Assembly (NCBI GenBank): GCA_030613125.1
Contig: JAUWMO010000064.1
Coordinates: 1-12,521, forward strand
Origin: Bacteroidota bacterium
GTDB lineage: Bacteria; Bacteroidota; Bacteroidia; Bacteroidales; VadinHA17
Length of the DNA: 12,521 nucleotides
Reading direction: 5' to 3'
How positions within the stretch are numbered: position 1 is the first letter of the stretch; the number at the start of each line of letters is the position of its first letter. Under the pieces are notes generated by a model, which saw only the letters and a program-made list of their open reading frames with translations, searched no databases and was not told the DNA's origin. Shown here in pieces: positions 1 through 8,062 of the stretch. The position numbers and the translations under genes are program-made.

Positions 1-1296
1 CAAAAACTCTTTGAAGAATTCAAAAAAGTATTTCATGAAAAGAAGTATGAGGAAGGACCAACCCGTTTGCTCAAAGAATTGGATAAGCGGGAAGATGTTG
101 ATATTGGCAATATAAACTTCCTGCAGCAGAATATGTACACCTGGGAGACTATGGTTAGCTCTGCGATATATCAATTATCAGAAGGTGACGGTTCACCCCC
201 CAATGCTATGGTTTTTGAACCACCGGGAAGAATTGGTACAAGAAGGATATTGCCTGAACTGAATATGGTTTTCGATTGTCAAATTCCTGCTGATGAGCCT
301 AAAAATTTTATAGGAATAATTTATGGTTTTTTGAGAGGTGCCGCCAGGGTTACCGGGAAGGACTGGGGCATGAGTGTTTATGGTCAAATGCTTCGGTCTG
401 ATGCATTCTGGTATATGACCCACGCTTACGATAAGGGCGCAAGTCATTTCTTTTTCTGGGATACTCATAAACTCGCCGCTGTTCCTTATAATGAATACCT
501 TGCTTTAAGCAGAAATCTGCGGTCACATGCTGAAAGTTTTCCGAATCGAAATATGGAAAAACTAAAATTTGCTTCAGAAGTGGCAATTCTACTACCTGAA
601 TTTTATAATCTTGGACATGTATCTATGGGTATTGGTAATATCAGCGCTCTCCCTTCACTTAATATGGAACGCAAAAACAGTTATGGTGTTCAATACAGAG
701 ATGTAATGAGTAATTTCTTTGTTGAAATTGAACGCTGTATTCGTCTTGGTGTAGAGTATGATTTATTCTGGAATCTGGAAAACTTAAAATTGGATAATTA
801 CCGTGAGATAGTTAATATCAGAGAAGATGGAAAAGTTGAAGTCACAAAAAACGGACAAAGTAAACTTTTAAATAGTGCCCGAAAACCTGAACGCCCGGAG
901 GGTATTTTGCCTCAACTTGATGTAAAAGTAATATCCGAAAGTAAAAAAACTCCTTTTGCTATTACTGCCCATGCTAAAGTGACTGAAGGATCTGCTCCAA
1001 TATATTATACTCTGGGAGCTGACACAAACGGAATTTATAACAACCAATATGTACTTTGGGAATTGTTTGGACCGGATGAAGAAGATCATTCAAAACTATG
1101 GACTGAAAGATGGGACGTTTCAGTTTCGGAAGACAATAATTCGGCTGTGGTTGAAATCAAATTTAAAATTAATAAACCGGGAAGTTACCGATTGCGTGTT
1201 TCTACTACGGATGTGGCAGGTAGAAGTACTGTGGTTTGGACAAATATTAATGTTGCTGCAGATGAAAAAACGGAAGCTTTCAAAAGTAAAAATTGA
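1..1296 (+). CDS. Glycosidase-like protein, C-terminal part (5' end outside window)
   Basis: The frame is open from base 1 to the TGA at 1294-1296, giving 431 visible residues; the true start lies upstream. Visible residues about 60-165 look like the last strands of a TIM barrel: a strand ending in Glu73 (MVFEPPG), then WGMSVYGQ (122-129), then a hydrophobic strand HFFFWDTHK (149-157). Residues about 190-275 (VAILLPEFY, then an amphipathic helix and GVEYDLFW) resemble the amidotransferase-like trimerisation domain that follows the barrel in GH42-type beta-galactosidases. Residues about 305-425 read as an Ig-like beta domain (APIYYTLGAD, GSYRLRVSTTDVAGRS). This suggests a clan-A glycoside hydrolase, but I do not recognise the family, and the catalytic acid would lie outside the window. 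Glu73 as a catalytic residue is speculation. The gene ends 32 bases before the GH92 start at 1329, so co-transcription with it is likely. The coding call is firm and the function is weak. Confidence 0.85.
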   Translation, partial: QKLFEEFKKVFHEKKYEEGPTRLLKELDKREDVDIGNINFLQQNMYTWETMVSSAIYQLSEGDGSPPNAMVFEPPGRIGTRRILPELNMVFDCQIPADEPKNFIGIIYGFLRGAARVTGKDWGMSVYGQMLRSDAFWYMTHAYDKGASHFFFWDTHKLAAVPYNEYLALSRNLRSHAESFPNRNMEKLKFASEVAILLPEFYNLGHVSMGIGNISALPSLNMERKNSYGVQYRDVMSNFFVEIERCIRLGVEYDLFWNLENLKLDNYREIVNIREDGKVEVTKNGQSKLLNSARKPERPEGILPQLDVKVISESKKTPFAITAHAKVTEGSAPIYYTLGADTNGIYNNQYVLWELFGPDEEDHSKLWTERWDVSVSEDNNSAVVEIKFKINKPGSYRLRVSTTDVAGRSTVVWTNINVAADEKTEAFKSKN

Positions 1297-1328
1297 TGAT
1301 TGGAATATTGAAAATTAAAAAAGGTATT

Positions 1329-3602
1329 ATGAAAACACAATTAAGTAAAACGCTTATTTCAGGAGTTGTTGCAAGTTTCTTACTGTTTGCATGTGCACCG
1401 AACGAGGACACAAAATCGAATCTCCGCTATGTTGATCCATACATAGGCGGAATGGGGCATCTCCTGCATCCCACACGGCCAAACGTTCAACTCCCTAACC
1501 AGATGGTCCGCATGCATCCCATCCGTGCCGACTATCTTGATGACCAGATCAGTTTTTTCCCTCTTTCCATGATTTCTCACCGCAAAGGTGAGTTATTTGG
1601 GATTATGCCATATTCAGGTTATATAAAATATGAGAAGTGGCATGAACGTCAGACCTATGACCATGATCTTGAAATAGTTCGTCCGAATTATTATTCAACT
1701 TACTTTATTGATTCTGACATCCGGACAGAATTCACTCCAGGCAGTAAAACCGGGTATTTCAGGTTTACCTTCCCTGCACAAACCAACAAAATACTGAAAC
1801 TGCAAATCAATCATAATGGAGATTGGGATATCATATCTGAGAACTCTATCTCAGGAGAAGAACTGTTTTTTGGAATGAAAGCCTATGTTTATGGTGAATT
1901 CAACCAATCCGGTAAAACAAGCCTGAATGAGCAAACCCAGTTTGATTCCAGAAAAAAAACAAGCAGGTTGGAACCCGTTGCATTATTTGAATTTCCGACA
2001 GAAGGAAATCAGCTAATTGAATTTAAATACGGGATCTCTTTCATCGATGTAACGCAGGCCAAAGCTAACCTTGATAGTGAGATCCCAAATTGGGATTTTA
2101 AAGCATTGAAAAACCAGGGGGAAAAAGCCTGGTCCAATGTACTTGACCGTATCCGGGTGAAAGGCGGTACCGATGCCCAACGCCGGACTTTCTATACATC
2201 GCTGTATCGTTGTTACGAACGCATGGTGAACATTAATGAGGGTGGCAGGTATTACAGCGCTTATGATCACCGGGTGCACGAAGACGATCGGGATTTTTAC
2301 ATCGACGACTGGGTCTGGGACACTTACCTTGCACAACACCCCCTGCGGATGTTACTCGACCCGCAAATGGAAGCTGATATGCTTCAATCCTATGTAAACA
2401 TGTATGAACAATATGGATGGATGCCTCAATTCCCTTTGCTTTACAAAGACGACCCGGCGATGCATGGCTTCCATTCAACCATTGTTTTTCTGGATGCATG
2501 GAAAAAAGGAATCCGCGATTTTGATATAGAAAAAGCATATGAAGGAATGAAAAAGAACGGTACAGAGGCTACAATGCTACCCTGGCGTAATGGCCCGAAA
2601 TGTGAACTCGACCACTTCTATCGTGAAAAAGGCTTTTATCCAGCACTTAAACCCGAAGAGAAAGAAACAGTTAAGGAAGTTCACGGTTTTGAAAAACGCC
2701 AGAGTGTGGCCATTACCCTGGCACACAGTTACGATGACTGGGCCCTTGCTGAGATGGCTAAAGAAATGGGGGAAACGGAAGATTATGAATATTTCATTGC
2801 AGAAGCAACTAACTACCGCAATTTATACCGGCCCGACAAAAAACTGATGTGGCCAAAGGATGCTGAAGGGGAATGGATAGACATTGATCCGAAATTTGAC
2901 GGTGGCCCGGGCGGGCGAGATTATTACGATGAGAATAACGGTTATACTTACGCCTGGCAAGCCCAGCATGATATACACGGATTAATAGAATTAATGGGCG
3001 GACGGGAAGAGTTTGCAGCAAACCTCGATCAGCTTTTCCGCGAAGATCTGGGACGTAGAAAATGGCAATTCTGGGCAAAATTCCCTGATGCTACAGGTTT
3101 GGTCGGGCAATTTTCAATGGGGAATGAACCAAGCTTCCATATTCCATATTTATACAATTATGCAGGGGAGCCCTGGAAAACCCAAAAGCGTATCCGTTTT
3201 CTCCTCGACGTGTGGTTTCAGGACAATATTTTTGGTATTCCCGGTGATGAGGACGGTGGCGGCATGACTGCTTTCGTTGTCTTTTCTTCATTGGGATTCT
3301 ATCCTGTTACACCTGGGCTACCTGTTTATAATATTGGAAGCCCGGTATTCGAGGAAGTCAAAATACAACTTGACAATGGCAACACGTTTACAATTATTGC
3401 GAATGATTGCTCAAAGGTGAATAAATACATTCAGTCTGCGAAACTGAATGGTGCAGATTTAAAACGCCCGTGGTTTACACATGAAGATATTCTGCATGGC
3501 AGCACACTTGAACTTGAGATGGGCCCCTACCCCAATAAGCAATGGGGAAATTCCCCGGAGTCGGCTCCTCCTTCTTCTGTAGACAGGAAGAAAAAAGAAT
3601 GA
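1329..3602 (+). CDS. GH92 family glycosidase (putative exo-alpha-mannosidase), lipoprotein, divergent clade
   Basis: This is a predicted calcium-dependent, inverting GH92 enzyme removing alpha-mannose at the cell envelope. I chose ATG 1329, after an AAAAAAGG stretch, because it begins a lipoprotein signal peptide (MKTQLSKT, hydrophobic core, LFAC with Cys22); in-frame TTG 1293 and ATG 1296 would only add a 12-residue tail. The mature N-terminus carries Asn-Glu-Asp soon after the Cys, a possible surface-export signal. Length from this start is 757 residues, normal for GH92. Landmarks are YVDPYIGG near the N-terminus, WDTYLAQHPL (Trp330-), DENNGYTY with Glu535 as the expected catalytic acid, GNEPSFH (598-604), YNYAGEPWKTQ, and GIPGDEDGGG with Asp640/Asp642 in the base/water loop. 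Compared with the second GH92 here, the Arg after WDTY is Leu334, NAWQY becomes NGYTY, and the N-terminal FPGATLPFGMVQ block is replaced by HPTRPNVQLPNQMVR. It therefore belongs to a different GH92 clade, and linkage specificity cannot be read off. Confidence 0.9.
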   Translation: MKTQLSKTLISGVVASFLLFACAPNEDTKSNLRYVDPYIGGMGHLLHPTRPNVQLPNQMVRMHPIRADYLDDQISFFPLSMISHRKGELFGIMPYSGYIKYEKWHERQTYDHDLEIVRPNYYSTYFIDSDIRTEFTPGSKTGYFRFTFPAQTNKILKLQINHNGDWDIISENSISGEELFFGMKAYVYGEFNQSGKTSLNEQTQFDSRKKTSRLEPVALFEFPTEGNQLIEFKYGISFIDVTQAKANLDSEIPNWDFKALKNQGEKAWSNVLDRIRVKGGTDAQRRTFYTSLYRCYERMVNINEGGRYYSAYDHRVHEDDRDFYIDDWVWDTYLAQHPLRMLLDPQMEADMLQSYVNMYEQYGWMPQFPLLYKDDPAMHGFHSTIVFLDAWKKGIRDFDIEKAYEGMKKNGTEATMLPWRNGPKCELDHFYREKGFYPALKPEEKETVKEVHGFEKRQSVAITLAHSYDDWALAEMAKEMGETEDYEYFIAEATNYRNLYRPDKKLMWPKDAEGEWIDIDPKFDGGPGGRDYYDENNGYTYAWQAQHDIHGLIELMGGREEFAANLDQLFREDLGRRKWQFWAKFPDATGLVGQFSMGNEPSFHIPYLYNYAGEPWKTQKRIRFLLDVWFQDNIFGIPGDEDGGGMTAFVVFSSLGFYPVTPGLPVYNIGSPVFEEVKIQLDNGNTFTIIANDCSKVNKYIQSAKLNGADLKRPWFTHEDILHGSTLELEMGPYPNKQWGNSPESAPPSSVDRKKKE

Positions 3603-3643
3603 AAGAAGTTTAAGGGCTAAAGCCCGAAAATTGTTAATATCCT

Positions 3644-3669
3644 TAACCCGGGCATAAATGCCAGGGTTA
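3644..3669. repeat. Hairpin of the GGCAT-AA-ATGCC type, copy 1
   Basis: TAACCC (3644-3649) pairs with GGGTTA (3664-3669), and inside it GGCAT (3651-3655) pairs with ATGCC (3658-3662) around an AA loop. A single G/A mismatch (3650/3663) separates the two stems. The same design, including the mismatch position, recurs at 10911-10934. No T-run follows, so a Rho-independent terminator is not supported. Confidence 0.7.
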
Positions 3670-3680
3670 GTGAAAGATAG

Positions 3681-3705
3681 CTAACTCTACCCGTTAGAGC
3701 GGAGA
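3681..3705. repeat. CTAACTCT...GCGGAGA hairpin repeat, copy 1
   Basis: This copy starts with CTAACTCT and ends with GCGGAGA, as does the copy 43 bases downstream at 3724-3748. CTCTA (3685-3689) pairs with TAGAG (3695-3699). The middle differs from copy 2, so the two copies have diverged or have alternative stems. Confidence 0.55.
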
Positions 3706-3723
3706 TAATAAATGGAATAATAA

Positions 3724-3748
3724 CTAACTCTGTCCTTCAGGGCGGAGA
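3724..3748. repeat. CTAACTCT...GCGGAGA hairpin repeat, copy 2
   Basis: CTCTGTCC (3728-3735) can pair with GGGCGGAG (3740-3747) around a TTCA loop, an eight-pair stem that includes two G-U pairs on the + strand RNA. The outer sequence matches copy 1 at 3681-3705. The G-U pairs suggest the structure may matter as + strand RNA, which is the transcribed strand here. Confidence 0.6.
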
Positions 3749-3796
3749 ATATAGCAGGAGTAATAACCGGGCTTTAGCCCAAAACTTTTAAATATA

Positions 3797-6196
3797 ATGA
3801 ACCTCAGACACTTATTCATCAAAAATCATCCACTATTCAGATTAAGCCTGATCATTCTCATCACAACCCTTTCGTTAGCAGCTTGCAATGAGCAGAATGA
3901 ACCTGTTGATTATGTTGATCCCTTTATTGGAACTGATTTCTTTGCTCACATGTTTCCCGGAGCAACCCTGCCATTCGGAATGGTCCAGTTAAGCCCTGAT
4001 ACGTATAATCATGGATGGACCTACGCCTCAGGTTACCAACATGCTGATAACTCTATTATGGGTTTTAGCCACACACATTATAGTGGTGTTGGAATGGTTG
4101 CCAAAGGAGATATTCTGATAATGCCAACAATTGGCCAGAAACTACAGATTACTCCCGGTTCGAGAGAAAATCCGGATGAAGGATACAGGTCAAGGTTCGA
4201 TCATGCAGATGAAACCGCTGAGCCAGGATATTATTCTGTTTTACTGAAAGATTATGGCATAACAGCCGAATTAACAGTTACAAAAAGGGCAGGAATGCAT
4301 AAATACACCTTCCCAAAATCGGATGATGCCCATATTTTACTCGACCTCGGCTACATAATTGGAGAAGCTCCATCAGAAAAATCACATCTTGAATTTTTAA
4401 ATAATAGCACTATTCAGGGATATAAGATTGCGCAGGAAGCTACGGTTTACTTTGTAGCAGAATTTAGTAAAGCCTTTGCAGCTTATGGAACATGGGATGG
4501 AAATTATAAAACACCGGAATCCAGTGCCTCGGTTTTTCCATACAAATCTGCTGAATCAGGAAATAATATAGGTGCTTTTGTTAATTTCAGAACGTCTCAG
4601 AATGAAATCATTTATATGAAAGTAGGATTATCTTATGTAAGCGTGGAAGGTGCCAGGAATAACTTAAAAACAGAGATGCCCGACTGGGACTTTGACCGGA
4701 TAAGGAACGAAGCAAGAAATAGCTGGAATAAGGAATTGAAAAAGTTACAGGTAAGCGGAGGAACTGAAGATCAAAAACAAATTTTTTACACCGCCCTTTA
4801 TCATTCCTTACTTGCCCAGGTTATATCCAATGATGTTGATGGAAAATATTTTGGGATGGATGGCAAAATCCATGTAGCTGAAGATTATAGTTTTTTCCCA
4901 TCATTTTTATGTTGGGACACTTACCGTTCTGAGCATCCTCTAATGACTTTGGTTGAGCCTGAATATGTTAATGATATGATTAAATCAATTGTTGCTAAAA
5001 CCAGGAATTATGGTTGGCTCCCGGCACAGCACCATCGAAATGTTTTCGGACAGGGTATGGTAGGAGATCACCTTGTACCAATTATTGTTGATGCCTATAT
5101 GAAAGGATTCCGGGATTACGATGTGGAATTCATTTACAATGCCATGCTAAAAAAAGCAATGGAGCTTCCCTCTCCTCCACTTAGCCCATCGGCTGGGCGA
5201 TCCGGATTAACATACTATAAAGAGCTGGGATATACGCCGGTTGATAAAGTAACCGAATCGGTACCCAATACGCTTGAGCTGGCATATAATGACTGGTGTA
5301 TCGCTCAAATGGCGAAGGAACTGGAGAAGAATGAAGATTATAAAATACTCATGCTAAGGGCTGAAAACTACAAAAATTTATTTGATCCGGGTACTAATTT
5401 TATGCGCCCCAGGAAATTGGATGGTACCTGGCTACCTGCGTGCGGAGACAGGCCGGCCAAAATAATCAGGGATGGCGATCATTCCTATTATGATTGTTTT
5501 GATCCGCTTTTGGTCGGCAGACGCCCTAATCGTTATTATACTGAATCGAATGCATGGCAATACATATGGTCGGTGCAACATGATATAAACGGCTTAATTG
5601 ATCTTTTTGGAAGTAATGAGCAATTTATTTCCAAGTTAGATTCCTTGTTTTCGATGAGTCCGGAGATAAGTGAGCCAAAGTATGTTGGTGTTGTTGGTAC
5701 TATTGGTCAGTATGTACATGGCAATCAACCATCTCACCATGTAGCCTACATTTACAATTATGCAGGAGAACCCTGGAAAACGCAGGAAAAAGTTCGCGAA
5801 ATAATGAACCTGCTTTACCGAACAGGGCACGGAGGAATTCCTGGCAATGAAGACATGGGTTCCCTTTCTTCCTGGTATGTATTGAGCGCTATGGGAATCT
5901 ACCCCGTAAGCCCCGGACAAAATATTTACATTATCGGATCACCTGTTTTTGAGGAAGCAATACTTAGTCTCAATGCACCATATAAAAAAGGTGAATTTAA
6001 AATCAGAGCGAATAATGTTTCAAAACTGAACAAGTACATACAATCAGCTACATTGAATGGTAAACCACATAATAAAACATGGATATCTCATGAGGATATT
6101 ATAAATGGCGGAACTTTAATTTTCGAAATGGGTCCGGAGCCGAATCATTCCTGGGGTAGTAATCCAAACGATACTCCACCATCAATGACACGTTAA
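3797..6196 (+). CDS. GH92 family glycosidase (putative exo-alpha-mannosidase), lipoprotein, canonical type
   Basis: This is a predicted GH92 exo-alpha-mannosidase of 799 residues anchored in an envelope membrane. The signal peptide ends in LSLAAC with Cys30 as the lipid-bearing residue, followed by Asn-Glu, which could allow surface export. The N-terminal beta domain shows the usual FPGATLPFGMVQLSPDT and GFSHTHYSGVG blocks. The helical catalytic domain follows with WDTYR (373-377), YYTESNAWQY (Glu583 expected as catalytic acid), GNQPSHH (642-648), YNYAGEPWKTQ, and GIPGNEDMGS (Glu685/Asp686 in the base loop). A Pro-rich PSPPLSPSAGRSGL segment precedes YYKELGY, as I recall from one GH92 subgroup. 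It is a distant paralogue of the gene before it and closest in the last 170 residues, where both end in a PNxxWG...PPS pattern. The start is supported by the signal peptide, although upstream purines are weak. Mannose specificity is a family inference; linkage is unknown. Confidence 0.93.
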   Translation: MNLRHLFIKNHPLFRLSLIILITTLSLAACNEQNEPVDYVDPFIGTDFFAHMFPGATLPFGMVQLSPDTYNHGWTYASGYQHADNSIMGFSHTHYSGVGMVAKGDILIMPTIGQKLQITPGSRENPDEGYRSRFDHADETAEPGYYSVLLKDYGITAELTVTKRAGMHKYTFPKSDDAHILLDLGYIIGEAPSEKSHLEFLNNSTIQGYKIAQEATVYFVAEFSKAFAAYGTWDGNYKTPESSASVFPYKSAESGNNIGAFVNFRTSQNEIIYMKVGLSYVSVEGARNNLKTEMPDWDFDRIRNEARNSWNKELKKLQVSGGTEDQKQIFYTALYHSLLAQVISNDVDGKYFGMDGKIHVAEDYSFFPSFLCWDTYRSEHPLMTLVEPEYVNDMIKSIVAKTRNYGWLPAQHHRNVFGQGMVGDHLVPIIVDAYMKGFRDYDVEFIYNAMLKKAMELPSPPLSPSAGRSGLTYYKELGYTPVDKVTESVPNTLELAYNDWCIAQMAKELEKNEDYKILMLRAENYKNLFDPGTNFMRPRKLDGTWLPACGDRPAKIIRDGDHSYYDCFDPLLVGRRPNRYYTESNAWQYIWSVQHDINGLIDLFGSNEQFISKLDSLFSMSPEISEPKYVGVVGTIGQYVHGNQPSHHVAYIYNYAGEPWKTQEKVREIMNLLYRTGHGGIPGNEDMGSLSSWYVLSAMGIYPVSPGQNIYIIGSPVFEEAILSLNAPYKKGEFKIRANNVSKLNKYIQSATLNGKPHNKTWISHEDIINGGTLIFEMGPEPNHSWGSNPNDTPPSMTR

Positions 6197-6252
6197 AAAA
6201 TAATGCAACTTTAATAAAATAGCAGAAGCCTAATATGACAAGTTCGTGTTTC

Positions 6253-6285
6253 TTTGTACTATAATTTCAAAAATATTCATATTTG
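6253..6285 (+). promoter_or_regulatory. Candidate Bacteroidota promoter for the symporter operon
   Basis: TTTG at 6253-6256 lies 21 bases before CATATTTG at 6278-6285, which is one mismatch from the Bacteroidota -7 consensus TAnnTTTG; spacing also fits the -33/-7 pattern. Transcription would begin around 6290-6294, leaving a leader of about 25 bases before ATG 6317. The surrounding 120-base gap is very AT-rich, so chance matches are possible. Confidence 0.4.
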
Positions 6286-6316
6286 AATAAAAAATATTTA
6301 TTAACCCGAATTAGGT

Positions 6317-7825
6317 ATGCTTGCTGGAATTGATTACTTCATCGTTATAGCCTACATTGTTGGAATATTACTGCTTGGCTATTATTTCAAAAGATTTGTT
6401 AGTAGCTCAGAAGATTATTTCCTTGGTGGTAAAAGTTTGCCTTTCTGGGCTATTGGAATGTCTATTGTTGTTTCAGATATTGGGGCAATGGACTTCGTGG
6501 GTGTTTCCGGCCAGGCCTATCGATACGGAATCTCAGTAGGAAATTTTGATTGGATAGGATCAGTTCCTGCAATGTTATTGGCAGCATTTATATTTATACC
6601 TTACTTCTGGAAGGGTGGGATGTACACGATTCCTGAATACCTTGGAAAAAGATATAACTCCTCGGTCCGTACGATTGCATCCCTGACATGGATTATATTC
6701 TTTGCTGTTGATTTAGGAGTTCTTTTCTGGGCCAGCGCTGTGCTCCTGAATGTTTTAATGGGTTGGCCCGTCTGGGTTTCAATTCTGATAACAGCAACTG
6801 TCGTTGGGTTCTATACGTATTTTGGAGGAATTACAGCAGTAGTAATGACGGATGTGGTACAACTGGTAATTATGTTTGTTGGTGGATTAACTTTAGTTTT
6901 CCTGGCCCTTCATGCAGTTGGGGGCTGGGAGGAATTAGTTGACAAAATAAGTAATATGGGACCTGAATATAGGCAACATTTTGATCTGATCCAGCCATCT
7001 GAAACCAAAACCCCTTTTCCCTGGACAGGCATTTTGTTCGGACTTACTTTTGTTATGGCAAATGCTTATATGATCGGAAACCAGGCTATCGTTCAGCGAT
7101 GCCTGACTGCTAAAAACGAATGGCACGCAAAAGCCAGTATGATCTTTGGCTCCGCATTAAAAATGTTGATCCCGATTCTTGTATTGTTTCCTGGTCTTAT
7201 GGCCATTATAATTCATCCGGGCCTGGAAGATGGTGACCGGTCTTTGCCAATGATGATAAAAAGTACTCTTCCTCCGGGACTCATTGGGTTAATGTTTTCC
7301 GCTTTTTTCGCCGGATTGATGTCAAGTGTTGATTCATTGCTGAATTCCACCGCTACACTCTTTACAAAAGATATTTATGAACCTTATATTAAAAAGGGGG
7401 CTGATGATAAGCATTATCTGAAGGTTGGTAAAATAACAACCCTGGTTTTATTGATTATAGGAATTCTTACTTCACCGATAAGCAGTAAATTCCCGGGCAT
7501 ATATGTGGCAATACAAACCTTCTTATCTTATTTTCAGGGTCCAATGTTTGCAATTCTTCTACTGGGAATTTTCTGGAAAAGAACAACCCAATGGGGCGGT
7601 CTTTCCGGCCTGATAATTGGTATTGCTTTTGCTATATACTTAAATACTTTTAAAGCTCAGTTCTTCACAATTGAAGATCCCTTCCTATATGTTTCATGGT
7701 GGTCATTTCTTGTTGGTTTCATCGTAACAGTTATGGTAAGTTTTTTCACTTCACCTTACTCAGAAGACCGGTTGGAAGGACTTGTATACAAAGTAACAGG
7801 TGGAAAAAATAATAATAAACAATGA
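6317..7825 (+). CDS. Sodium/solute symporter, SSS (SLC5) family
   Basis: This is an inner-membrane transporter of 502 residues, typical for the SSS family, expected to couple solute uptake to sodium. About 13 hydrophobic helices are visible. SSS hallmarks are the N-terminal helix followed by SSEDYFLGGKSLPFW, the YTIPEYLGKRYN segment, and MSSVDSLLNSTATLFTKDIY from Met335, where Ser336/Ser337 match the position of the Na2-site serines in vSGLT. The substrate is not readable from sequence; context (mannosidases upstream, GH2 downstream) suggests a sugar, sugar acid or small glycoside. It opens a tightly spaced group: the next gene starts three bases after its TGA. A possible promoter lies at 6253-6285. 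There is no histidine-kinase or other C-terminal extension. Confidence 0.92.
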   Translation: MLAGIDYFIVIAYIVGILLLGYYFKRFVSSSEDYFLGGKSLPFWAIGMSIVVSDIGAMDFVGVSGQAYRYGISVGNFDWIGSVPAMLLAAFIFIPYFWKGGMYTIPEYLGKRYNSSVRTIASLTWIIFFAVDLGVLFWASAVLLNVLMGWPVWVSILITATVVGFYTYFGGITAVVMTDVVQLVIMFVGGLTLVFLALHAVGGWEELVDKISNMGPEYRQHFDLIQPSETKTPFPWTGILFGLTFVMANAYMIGNQAIVQRCLTAKNEWHAKASMIFGSALKMLIPILVLFPGLMAIIIHPGLEDGDRSLPMMIKSTLPPGLIGLMFSAFFAGLMSSVDSLLNSTATLFTKDIYEPYIKKGADDKHYLKVGKITTLVLLIIGILTSPISSKFPGIYVAIQTFLSYFQGPMFAILLLGIFWKRTTQWGGLSGLIIGIAFAIYLNTFKAQFFTIEDPFLYVSWWSFLVGFIVTVMVSFFTSPYSEDRLEGLVYKVTGGKNNNKQ

Positions 7826-7828
7826 ATT

Positions 7829-8044
7829 ATGCTAAACTTTGACTGGCTTTCAGGTGTGTCTCAGGAATCGGCAAAAATAGTTTTTTTGGCTTTATTCGTT
7901 TTAATTGGAATATTAGTGCTATTCATTCCCAATGAATATGCCTATGAAGGCGTTGAAAAAGATGATAGACACTGGTGGAACAATCTGAAATTATGGGCCA
8001 TTGGCGTATTAGCCATTTTGTTCCTTATTTATTACATTTTTTAA
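7829..8044 (+). CDS. Small two-helix membrane protein, possible symporter partner
   Basis: A 71-residue protein starts three bases after the symporter stop, so translational coupling is likely. Hydrophobic helices lie at about residues 15-33 and 53-71, joined by a polar loop PNEYAYEGVEKDDRHWWNN. The second helix runs to the C-terminus, so the loop and both ends decide the topology. The Pro-x-Glu-Tyr-x-Tyr-x-Gly loop seems familiar from small proteins encoded after SSS transporters in Bacteroidota, but I cannot name the family. By analogy with the small partners of other SSS carriers (DUF485/DUF4212 type), it may be an accessory subunit; that is inference, and I see no specific match to those domains. 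The start has no good Shine-Dalgarno sequence. Confidence 0.8.
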   Translation: MLNFDWLSGVSQESAKIVFLALFVLIGILVLFIPNEYAYEGVEKDDRHWWNNLKLWAIGVLAILFLIYYIF

Positions 8045-8062
8045 ATCAGTTGTTTGAATAAT

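Larger units (their letters stand above)
3606..3787. repeat. Palindrome-rich unit with inverted GGGCTAAAGCCCG ends
   Basis: GGGCTAAAGCCCG at 3614-3626 reappears as its exact reverse complement at 3768-3780. The match extends outward imperfectly (AAGTTT at 3606-3611 against AAAACTT at 3781-3787), giving inverted ends of about 20 bases around a unit of about 180 bases. The unit fills nearly all of the gap between the two GH92 genes and contains three further hairpins, listed separately. The 12-base core is itself a perfect palindrome. No ORF and no clear target-site duplication are seen. It could be a non-autonomous mobile element, a REP/BIME-like cluster, or a set of mRNA-stabilising stem-loops; the sequence alone does not decide. 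Confidence 0.7.

Noticed and set aside
67..69. TTG as the start of the first gene
   Set aside because: The frame is open from base 1 with the same protein character, so this is an internal Leu codon of a gene cut by the window edge.
1293..1328. TTG 1293 or ATG 1296 as the start of the first GH92 gene
   Set aside because: They would put 12 or 11 extra residues before a complete lipoprotein signal peptide that begins at ATG 1329, and would overlap the preceding stop codon.
3606..3787. CRISPR array or intact insertion sequence between the GH92 genes
   Set aside because: Repeats are few, differ in type, and have no regular spacers; there is no transposase frame inside the unit.
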